This document shows, piece after piece, positions 37,718 to 44,992 of a stretch of DNA of 64,000 nt; the first letter of the stretch is position 1; each line of letters starts with the position of its first letter. The notes beneath the pieces are model-generated. The model did no database searches and was not told the DNA's origin. It saw only the letters and a list, made by a program, of their open reading frames with translations. The DNA lies in assembly GCF_000507245.1 (NCBI RefSeq), contig NC_023035.1, positions 385,001 to 449,000 of the forward strand. Reading direction: 5' to 3'. The position numbers and the translations under genes were made by a program. Origin of the DNA: Salinispira pacifica (GTDB lineage Bacteria > Spirochaetota > Spirochaetia > DSM-27196 > Salinispiraceae).

Positions 37718-38796
37718 TTTCCAGAAGGTATTTCGCGCTTGCCCTGTTTCTCATGGCGGCGTCTGTTGTCTTTGCCTCCGGGGCGTCGGAGTCGCCCTCT
37801 ACACCGGAGACTCGCGTCGTCACCGACGGTCTTGGCCGTGAGGTTCACATCCCGGTAGAGTTCGATAGGGTCGTTACGATTCCTATTCCGTTGGCGTCGG
37901 TGTTTACCACGGTAGACGGTTCGGGCCAACGGATCGCCGGAATGCACCCCGCCTCGTACAGTGCAGTAGAGGGATCCATCCTTGGTACCATTGCTCCTGA
38001 GCTTCTCGACGCCGATACGAGTTTCATTTCGGAAGGCTTTCAGGTCAACATCGAAGAGCTCCTCGCTCTGAAGCCGGATATCGTCTTTCAGTGGGCAAAC
38101 CAGCCTGAGGAGATCGAGAAGATCGAAGCTGCGGGGATTCCCGTCATCGCCGTTGGTGGTGGAGGACAGGATTTCCGCTCTGTCCGGGACTGGCTGGTGC
38201 TTGCCGGTGAAGTCACCGGCCAAACCGCCCGACTCCAGGAGCTACTGACATATCTCGAGTAAACGGAAGATGAAATATCCCGACGCGTGGAAACGGTGCC
38301 TACAGGTCAACGACGACGAGCTATGGCTCTTCACGTACCTCCCCTGCAAGCCCGGGCGTACGACTGGATCGAGACGGCCGGTGGCATCAACGTCGCCGTT
38401 GATATGCCTCGGTGGATCGCGGAGATTGATATTGAGCAACTCTACGCGTGGGACCCTGAGGTTATCTTCATCTCCAACTTCGTTGATACCCAGCCTGAAG
38501 ACCTGTTCGGGAACACCATCGACGGATACGACTTCAGTCCCATTGCGGCGGTTCGTCGGCGGCAGGTCTACAAGATTCCCATGGGAGCGTACCGATGGGA
38601 TCCGCCAAGCCAGGAGTCGGGGCTCATGCTGTGGTGGCTCGCCAAAACGATGTACCCCGAACTGTTTGATGACATCGACATCAATGAGGAGATTCGGACG
38701 TTCTTCCAGCGATTCTACGGATACTCTGTCAGTGACCGGGAACTTCAATCAATTCTGGAATCTCCCGGAACGGAGTACTGGAGGGGATTTCGATGA
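37714..38796 (+). pseudogene. Siderophore/iron ABC transporter binding protein with an in-frame TAA
   Basis: The protein starts with a signal peptide ending VFASGASE and reads VVTDGLGREVHIPVEFDRVV, LLALKPDIVFQWANQPEEIE and LAGEVTGQTARLQELLTYLE. A TAA follows at 38260-38262. The same frame continues TEDEISRRVETVPTGQR, then YDWIETAGGINVAVDMPRW and DPEVIFISNF to 38796. One codon change would restore a normal protein of 360 residues. The stop lies in the long helix joining the two lobes, so neither half should bind ligand alone. Confidence 0.88.
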
Positions 38797-39296
38797 GTAT
38801 GGCGATCGGTCTGATCTACTCTGGAGTAAGCTACCAGTACACCTTCATCCAACGACCGGAAAACTGTGAACGCATCGTCCCACTCAACATATGGGAGCTG
38901 CGACATCACGATCTCGGCGTGTTCGATCTGATTATCGTCCCCCGTGGAAGCGATCAGGACGCGCTGTACGCCCACCGGGGCAAAATCAAGGAGTATCTCG
39001 ACGGCGGTGGAACACTGGCCAGCTTTGGGGAGGTTACAACGGACTGGCTCCCTGGAGCACGGTGGGATGGTGTCCTGCCGTCGGACGACGGTCCTCTGGC
39101 ATTTGCCGCGACTCATCCCGTGCTGACAGCACTCCAGCCTGTGGATCTTCACTGGCACAAAGGCTACACCGGATGGTGCTGTCACGGCCATTTCCGTGTG
39201 CCCGAGAATGGTGATGTTCTGGTCAGGACGGAAAGGGGGGATCCCGTTATGTATATCGACACTACCACAAAAAAGAAATCTAATTATTACTTTTAA
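38793..39296 (+). CDS. Hypothetical protein of the siderophore operon, 3' end probably replaced
   Basis: This 167-residue protein overlaps the binding-protein gene by 4 bp, so it belongs to the same operon. Segments such as FDLIIVPRGSDQDALYAHRG and IKEYLDGGGTLASFGEVTTD suggest a class I glutamine-amidotransferase-like (ThuA/DJ-1-like) fold. No signal peptide or catalytic Cys is obvious. The last residues (TTTKKKSNYYF) come from AT-rich DNA unlike the rest, where composition changes abruptly at about 39268, so the original C-terminus was probably lost there. Confidence 0.6.
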   Translation: MSMAIGLIYSGVSYQYTFIQRPENCERIVPLNIWELRHHDLGVFDLIIVPRGSDQDALYAHRGKIKEYLDGGGTLASFGEVTTDWLPGARWDGVLPSDDGPLAFAATHPVLTALQPVDLHWHKGYTGWCCHGHFRVPENGDVLVRTERGDPVMYIDTTTKKKSNYYF

Positions 39297-39510
39297 GAAC
39301 ATTTACCAACAATTCCAATCCGAATTTTACAAATAATATACCAATTACAGAAAGTACAACAGTTTTATGGAAATAGCTGCTATAAACGATCTCGAGACCT
39401 GTTCCCCAATCTGGTCGAAAGCCTATACTGTATGCTTTTACCGCGATGATTGATCCGACACCTGTTAATATTATTGATAAAATTAAACTAAATTTATCTT
39501 TTATCGTCAT
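39280..39510 (-). CDS. Small hypothetical membrane protein
   Basis: This 76-residue protein starts at 39510 behind GGAG and has two hydrophobic helices: FSLILSIILTGVGSIIAVKAY and VVLSVIGILFVKFGLELLV. It is AT-rich compared with all neighbours. No family is recognised. It overlaps the end of the preceding operon on the opposite strand and is probably part of the same imported AT-rich patch as the gene at 39580. Confidence 0.5.
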   Translation of the reverse strand: MTIKDKFSLILSIILTGVGSIIAVKAYSIGFRPDWGTGLEIVYSSYFHKTVVLSVIGILFVKFGLELLVNVLKSNN

Positions 39511-39579
39511 ATTTATCTCCAAAAAAATTTTTATTTACTGTGATCAAGCGCCTAATGCACTTGACCACAATACAGCTTT

Positions 39580-40080
39580 TTACAAGGTACTAGGTGGGGT
39601 CCTTCCATCAGAAAAAGTTTTATCCCTTTCAATTGTATCAGTGAAAAATTTTCCTGATCCAGCATATCTTGAACCAGAATAAAATCGGTAATAATCGTAG
39701 ACCCCTGCAGCATAAGCAGCGAAGGATTCTCCGGCTCTAATTGTTACAGTTCTAGAATAAGTTGCGGTTTTTTCTCCAGTAAATCTAAAACCAGATGCCA
39801 TTGAATAGCCTCCAGTAGAAAAACCTCCTTTTATACTCAAGCTAGAGCTAAATCGTCGACTTCCAGACCTAGTTATGGTTGCTGTGCTACTTGTATCATT
39901 TATGTATCTTGTTCCAGATATAATTTTGTAAGAGGTAGTCTTATCGTATGTTACTGTATGGTCATCAATTTTATATGACGAGCCTGAACCACCATCTCCT
40001 GGATTTTCAGAACCACCTCCCGCAAATACAGTTGCTCCGATAAAGATCATAAAGATCAAGACAAAAAGTGTTCTTTTCAT
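39580..40080 (-). CDS. Secreted hypothetical protein, Ser/Tyr/Gly-rich
   Basis: This 166-residue protein has a signal peptide MKRTLFVLIFMIFIGATVFA followed by GGGSENPGDGGSGSS. The rest is rich in Ser, Thr, Tyr and Gly with alternating polar and hydrophobic residues (SLSIKGGFSTGGYSMASGFRF, ATYSRTVTIRAGESFAAY), suggesting beta strands in a periplasmic or surface protein. It follows GGAGG at the start. I recognise no family. AT content is clearly higher than in the flanking operons, which suggests recent transfer. Confidence 0.65.
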   Translation of the reverse strand: MKRTLFVLIFMIFIGATVFAGGGSENPGDGGSGSSYKIDDHTVTYDKTTSYKIISGTRYINDTSSTATITRSGSRRFSSSLSIKGGFSTGGYSMASGFRFTGEKTATYSRTVTIRAGESFAAYAAGVYDYYRFYSGSRYAGSGKFFTDTIERDKTFSDGRTPPSTL

Positions 40081-40286
40081 TCTTTCCTCCTTAAAATTGC
40101 TTAGTACACTTTGTCGTATCTATTGAAAGATATAGTCTCATCCAATAGCTTCTGATCCATATTTTCTATCTGAATTCAAAATTTATAAATAGCCAAATTA
40201 GGCTAATTAGACGTAAACGTTAATTCTACCGCACCTGTTTAACCTCAGGGTCTTCCCTGCATACTGATTGCCCGAGGAGGCAGCAG

Positions 40287-40612
40287 ATGCAAAGAAGTAG
40301 AACATTCTGGGAGCAGATTATTTCCAAGTATGATGCCAAGGGAAGCATGACCAAAGCAGAGTTTTGTAATGAGTACGATGTAAAGCGGGCTACCCTGGAT
40401 TACTGGCGGCGAAAAATCCGTGTTGAACGAAGTATTCCCCCCCTACAAGAAGTGCATTCGTTCGTGTCGGGGAGTCACATACTGAGATGGCTATAGCCCC
40501 GGATCCATCGCAGCTACGAATACGAGTTGGCAGCACGTTGGTTATTGAAAAGCCGCTGTCGGTGGAACCGCAGAGGCTTACCGCAATCCTGCAGGCGTCA
40601 GCAGCAGTATGA
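40287..40612 (+). pseudogene. IS66 tnpA, frameshifted
   Basis: The ATG at 40287 follows GAGGAG and encodes RTFWEQIISKYDAKGSMTKA with FCNEYDVKRATLDYWRRKI, the TnpA helix-turn-helix-like part. The frame breaks at about 40485 after SFVSGSHI. The remaining segment, LRIRVGSTLVIEKPLSVEPQ and RLTAILQAS, is the usual TnpA C-terminus in another frame and ends at 40612. The stop overlaps the tnpB start. Confidence 0.8.
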
Positions 40613-40959
40613 TCGGGATTGACTTCGCGGCAACAGCCGTCTATGTTCGTCCCGGGAGAACCGATATGCGCAAGCAGATCAACGGTTTATCGGTGCTGGT
40701 GCAGGAGGATATGGAACTGGATCCATTCGGCGCATCGGTGTTTCTGTTCTGCAACCGGGAGCGTCGCATCCTTAAAGCCCTGTATTGGGATCGCACCGGC
40801 TTTGCCATGTGGCAGAAGCGCCTTGAGCGTCACCGGTTTCCATGGCCCGATACCGAACAGCAAGCACAACAGATTACCGGCGAGCAGGTAAGGCTGCCGC
40901 TTGACGGAATCGACTTCTGGAAGGCGCACACTACCTTGGAATATACAACGGTCATGTGA
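40609..40959 (+). CDS. tnpB: IS66 accessory protein TnpB (copy 3)
   Basis: The 116-residue frame is open and includes VRPGRTDMRKQINGLSVLVQ, LFCNRERRILKALYWDRTGF and MWQKRLERHRFPWPDTEQQ. It ends IDFWKAHTTLEYTTVM, a normal TnpB length. It is the only undamaged gene of this copy and is about as similar to the copy 2 fragment as to copy 1. It has probably no partner to work with unless copy 1 supplies it. Confidence 0.85.
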   Translation: MIGIDFAATAVYVRPGRTDMRKQINGLSVLVQEDMELDPFGASVFLFCNRERRILKALYWDRTGFAMWQKRLERHRFPWPDTEQQAQQITGEQVRLPLDGIDFWKAHTTLEYTTVM

Positions 40960-40998
40960 CCCTTGGCAGGAAAATTCAAGTCTGATAGAAATCGCAGC

Positions 40999-42573
40999 AT
41001 GGTGCTGACTGAAAAAAACGGCAACAACTCGATCCGGATGTCGCCCAGTATATCCAACACCTTGAGTCATCCACAGCAAGCTGGGAACAGCAGCATACCG
41101 AGCTAGAACAGGATCACACCCGACTGCAAATTCGCTACGAACACCTGGAAGAAGAGCTTCGCCTGGCACTGCACCGGCAGTTCAGCCGTTCAACCGAACA
41201 AAGCCCGCAGGAACAGACCGTACTGTTTGCTGAAGCCGAGCGCTACAGCGTCCAAGAGCAGGCACCGGATACCGATGTTGGTGAAATAGTCACGGTACGT
41301 GAGCATAAAAAGGCTAAACCAGGTCGCAAGCCGATTGACCCGAAAGTACCCCGCATTGATTTTGAGCACGATATTGATGAACCCGACAAGCAGTGTGCTT
41401 GCGGCTGCACCATGGAGCGAATCGGCGAAGAAGTCACTGAACGGCTGCAAACCATACCTGAGCAGATTTTTGCCGAGCGACATATCCGCCCGAAATATGC
41501 CTGCAAAAATTGTGAGGGCTCGGGAGATGAAGACCGGCCGGCTGTACGCATTGCTCCCACACCACCCTCGATTATTCCAGGCAGCATCGTTACTCCGGGG
41601 CTTTTAGCCTTCATCCTGGTGAACAAGTTCGCTGACCATCTGCCGTACTACCCGCCAGGAACAGCGATTTGCCCGCATTGGGTTGCATATTTCCCGACAA
41701 GACAAGAGTAACTGGACAAACCGTACAGCACAAAAGATCAAACCGCTGATGGAACGCTACCGGCAGCTGATTCGCGAAGGGCCGGTCATGCACATGGATG
41801 AAACCCGGATGCAAGTGCGCAATGAACCGGGGCGATCAGACACTGCTACCAGCTGGATGTGGTTGGCCCGCGGCGGACCGGTTGATGCGCCTGTAACACT
41901 CTATGCCTATCACACCTCTCGGGGAACGGGGCACCCGATGCAGCTGCTGCAGGACTACAACGGCTACCTGAAGACGGATGGCTATGAGGTATACCAGCGT
42001 GTTTCTCGTAATCATCCCGAGATTACTCTTGTCGGATGTTGGGCGCATGCCCGATGAAAGTTTCATGAAGCTGCTGCGACAAGCAAGAAGAATAGGGGGG
42101 CGGCACATGAAGGCATGAAGCAGATTGAATCCCTCTATCGCATAGAGCGCGCTTTGCGCGATACAGGACTGGATTCCCGAGAATTTGTCGACCAGCGGCG
42201 TGAGCAGGTGCAGCCGGTTCTGACGAAATTCAAATCCTGGCTGGAAAAGAAGGCGAATACCATTCCGCCACAGTCGGCATTGGGCAAGGCGGTGAACTAT
42301 AGCCTGAATCAGTGGGAATACCTGGTACACTATCTGGACCTGCCAGAACTGACTCCCGATAATAACGCCGCCGAGCGGGCGATCCGGCCGTTTGTACTGG
42401 GCCGGAAAAACTGGCTGTTTAGCGGAAGCCCCGCCGGAGCAGAAAGTTCAAGCGCTATGTACTCCCTTATAGAAACAGCCAAAGCGAATGGTCTCGATCC
42501 TCACAGCTATTTGCTCAATCTGTTCGAAAAGGCTCCTCTGGCGGAATCGGAAAAAGCCTGGGCTGGTCGCTGA
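40999..42573 (+). pseudogene. IS66 transposase tnpC with two frameshifts, a stop and a lost C-terminus
   Basis: The ATG at 40999 gives MVLTEK; a shift in a run of seven A then leads to LDPDVAQYIQHLES, the coiled coil and the zinc segment CACGCT and YACKNCEGSGDE. A second shift near 41655 separates FADHLPYY from the rest. The third piece carries the catalytic MHMDETRMQV and LKTDGYEVY, and a TGA at 42055-42057 replaces an Arg codon in HARRKF. The final piece has DNNAAERAIRPF and ends abnormally after AESEKAW. It is clearly non-functional. Confidence 0.9.
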
Positions 42574-42631
42574 CAAGTCAGCTGCTATTCGCCGTGTTCC
42601 TCGTCCTTTTGGACTGCGGTACACGGCTGTT

Positions 42632-42724
42632 TCGCCTATGCGTCCAGAGGAACCTCGAGCGAAGTCCCGAAGGGACTTTGCGGAATCGAGCGGACTTCGA
42701 AGAAGGCCGGGAGAAGGCTTTTTT
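42632..42724 (+). repeat. 90-bp dispersed hairpin repeat, copy 2
   Basis: The segment matches 5048-5136 with about two substitutions and the same orientation. The 10-bp GAA-loop stem (from 42659) is unchanged, while the second stem CGGACTTC/GAAGGCCG carries one mismatch. It ends in the same GAGAAGGCTTTTTTA. Like copy 1 it lies beside an IS66 copy, but on the opposite side relative to the IS direction, so it is not part of the IS. Confidence 0.85.
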
Positions 42725-42871
42725 ATCCGTCAGAGATTCTTATCAATGTAAAAACGAAGTGGGCCATTGTTTTCTTCCCGCAGCTATGTCAGCTCCTTAA
42801 CCCCGAAATAGTCATATGATAAAATTATCACCCAATAGAGCTCTTACGTCGCAACCGCTGCTTGAGGTGCT

Positions 42872-43645
42872 ATGCGAAACGAATCAACCCTGACTTTTCA
42901 TGAAATTGTAAATCGGCATGGTAGATCGTTGTATAACCTTTGTTACAGAATCCTGGGACATCCGGAAGATGCCGAGGATGCCCTTCAGGAAATTTTCATG
43001 AAAATACATGACAGTCTGCCTCAGTTCAAAGGTGACAGCAGCCTGTATACATGGATGTATCGCATCGCAGTGAATCATTGCATCAGAACCAAAGGAAGGA
43101 TCGAACGGGTGGCGGAAAAGGCTCCAAAGGCTCTGGATATCCGGGAACTGAACGGTCCTCCTCCGGATTTGGAACCTGATTTAAGTCCGCAGGAACGGAA
43201 GATTCTCATAGATGAACTATCCCTGGAAATACGCGATACATGCCATTTCTTTCTGACCTTCAGACTTACCCGGGAACAGAGAATTGCATTCATTCTCCGG
43301 GATGTGATGGGGCTGTCGTATAAACATATTTCAGAGATTCTGGATATCTCTGAATCGGTGGTGAAAAGCCGCATTTACCGATCCCGGGCCAATCTTGAAA
43401 AACATTTTTCCGAAAAGTGCTCGCTGCATCAGTCTGAAAACCCGTGCAGCTGTGAGGGAAAGCTGGGATACGTACTGAAAGAATATCCCATGGTAATGAA
43501 GGATGTGCGAAAGAGGGCTGAAAACCCCGATTATTATAAGCTGGTGAGCCAATTGATCGGCAGACGTTTCGGATCCGTCCGGGAAGCGTATGCGAGTCTC
43601 CATGATCTGCCGTTTCCCAAAGAACTCCTGGAAAAATATCAATAA
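42872..43645 (+). CDS. ECF-type RNA polymerase sigma factor with C-terminal extension
   Basis: This 257-residue sigma-70 family protein has region 2 (RILGHPEDAEDALQEIFMKI, SSLYTWMYRIAVNHCIR) and region 4 (FILRDVMGLSYKHISEILDI, then SVVKSRIYRSRANLEKHF). A tail of about 65 residues follows, beginning CSLHQSENPCSC, a cluster of three Cys and one His that could bind metal or sense redox state. ECF factors usually end soon after region 4. No anti-sigma gene is evident next to it, though the small membrane protein downstream might have such a role. It is the first intact gene after the IS-rich part. Confidence 0.87.
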   Translation: MRNESTLTFHEIVNRHGRSLYNLCYRILGHPEDAEDALQEIFMKIHDSLPQFKGDSSLYTWMYRIAVNHCIRTKGRIERVAEKAPKALDIRELNGPPPDLEPDLSPQERKILIDELSLEIRDTCHFFLTFRLTREQRIAFILRDVMGLSYKHISEILDISESVVKSRIYRSRANLEKHFSEKCSLHQSENPCSCEGKLGYVLKEYPMVMKDVRKRAENPDYYKLVSQLIGRRFGSVREAYASLHDLPFPKELLEKYQ

Positions 43646-43765
43646 AGTATCAATAAAAATCATAACCCGTAACTTTTCCTCCACTTTTTGCATCAAACAG
43701 GTAAAAAGACAGGGGGCGATTATGAAGGGGATGATTATGTACCGCAGCAAAAACGGCGCTGCGGA

Positions 43766-44059
43766 ATGAAATGGTTTTGGATTCTCAGCCTCGGAATATC
43801 ATGGAGCGGTATTCTCCTTCTCTCTGTGTTCACGGGAATTCCCGTCTCTGAGGAATTGTTTGAAGATATCGGTGTGTATGCAATGATCCCGCTTGTGTTC
43901 GGTCCGGCACTGGCTGCAATAATAGACGCCGGCCGAACCGAAGGTGTTGTATTTCTCCATCAGCCATCGCTCTCTTTTTTCATCCACAGCACTCCGAATA
44001 TGAGAGTAAGGAGCGTGGCCTTCCACGGGGGAATGCCCCGGGACTTTGCATTTTTATAG
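43766..44059 (+). CDS. Possible small membrane protein
   Basis: The frame gives MKWFWILSLGISWSGILLLS, then FEDIGVYAMIPLVFGPALAA, two likely membrane helices in about 60 residues. The remaining third overlaps the convergent DUF1145-like gene and reads poorly, so the gene may be shorter in life or not real. No good ribosome site is seen. It lies 120 bp behind the sigma-factor gene on the same strand. Confidence 0.35.
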   Translation: MKWFWILSLGISWSGILLLSVFTGIPVSEELFEDIGVYAMIPLVFGPALAAIIDAGRTEGVVFLHQPSLSFFIHSTPNMRVRSVAFHGGMPRDFAFL

Positions 44060-44223
44060 CCCAGGGGCAGCTCCAGCAGATGGATGAGCACCACCACGGC
44101 TCCAGCTGTGGAGGCTGAGGGGAACAACCACTCCGGTGCATCAGGAACAGCGAACCGGGATGCCAGGCCGGCCAGGATATACGCCCAGCCGATAATTGCT
44201 CCTATTTTGAGAAATCGGCGCAT
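43960..44223 (-). CDS. DUF1145-like small membrane protein
   Basis: This 87-residue protein has three hydrophobic helices: FLKIGAIIGWAYILAGLASRF, AGAVVVLIHLLELPLGY and ATLLTLIFGVLWM. This pattern, with HLLE in helix two, resembles YhhL/DUF1145 proteins of unknown function. Its ATG overlaps the stop of the SDR gene (TGATG), so the two are probably co-translated. It seems intact. Confidence 0.65.
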   Translation of the reverse strand: MRRFLKIGAIIGWAYILAGLASRFAVPDAPEWLFPSASTAGAVVVLIHLLELPLGYKNAKSRGIPPWKATLLTLIFGVLWMKKESDG

Positions 44224-44921
44224 CAGCGGATTACCGACATGCCGCCGTCCAGATGCAGCACCTGCCCCGTCATCCAGGAGTACTCACCCTGAAGAATTGC
44301 TGCGCTCATGCGGCCCACCTGTTCAGGGTTGCCGATCTGTTTCAGAGGGTGGCGTTCCTCCATGGCCTGAAGTTTTTTTTCACTGGATATGAACTTGGCG
44401 GCCAGCGGAGTATCAGTGAGGGACAGAGCTATTGCATTAAACCGGATATTTGTTCCGGCATATTCTGCGGACAGAGAGCGTATAAGGCCTTCCACCGCCG
44501 CCTTTGCCGCCGCTATGGAACTGTGATATGCCATACCGGTTTGTGCCGCAATGCTGCTGTAGAACAGCACATCGCCGCCTTCTTTCATCAACGGCAGCAC
44601 CTGCTGCAGGGCGGGAATGGCGGCAAAACAATTGATCTGCATATCCTTCATAAACGTTTCCGCTGACAGGGACTTAAAGGGTTTCAGATTGATGGTGCCC
44701 GGGGCGTACAGGAAGCCGTCGACGCTTTCCACATCGTCGGGGATGCCGGGGAATGCTTCTTCGGCATCCCATTCCAGGGTTTCCACCTGAGAAATTTCGG
44801 TTCGCGGCTGAGATCGGGTATATGCGATAATGCGCAGGTCATCGCTGCTTTGAGCCTGAAGCTGTAAAATGGAGTTCAGTGCAATTTCAGAGTTTCCGCC
44901 GGCAATTACATATGTTTTCAC
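44223..44921 (-). CDS. Short-chain dehydrogenase/reductase (SDR) family protein
   Basis: The 232 residues form a Rossmann-fold SDR: an N-terminal TYVIAGGNSEIALNSI in place of the usual TGxxxGIG, GFLYAPGTINLKPF (NNAG-like), SSIAAQTGMAYHSSIAAAKA and a typical C-terminal GQVLHLDGGMS. At the usual YxxxK position it reads IAAAK, so the catalytic Tyr is replaced by Ile, though Lys is kept and a Tyr lies four residues earlier. Some SDR subgroups share this. The substrate is unknown. It is followed directly by the DUF1145-like gene. Confidence 0.82.
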   Translation of the reverse strand: MKTYVIAGGNSEIALNSILQLQAQSSDDLRIIAYTRSQPRTEISQVETLEWDAEEAFPGIPDDVESVDGFLYAPGTINLKPFKSLSAETFMKDMQINCFAAIPALQQVLPLMKEGGDVLFYSSIAAQTGMAYHSSIAAAKAAVEGLIRSLSAEYAGTNIRFNAIALSLTDTPLAAKFISSEKKLQAMEERHPLKQIGNPEQVGRMSAAILQGEYSWMTGQVLHLDGGMSVIR

Positions 44922-44992
44922 AATAATCCTCCGTTACGCTGCATTACTCGGTTTCTGTGGAAGATACTGAGAAAAACCGCCTTCCGGCAAAA

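Larger units (their letters stand above)
40213..42573 (+). mobile_element. Degenerate IS66-family element (copy 3)
   Basis: The three IS66 genes are present in order, but tnpA and tnpC are broken. The left end is probably GTAAACGTTAA at 40213, similar to the GTAAGCGTCAA end of copy 2. The right end is missing: TnpC stops matching at SEKAW and foreign sequence follows. Proteins are closest to copy 2. The 90-bp hairpin repeat begins 58 bp after the tnpC stop. Confidence 0.8.
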
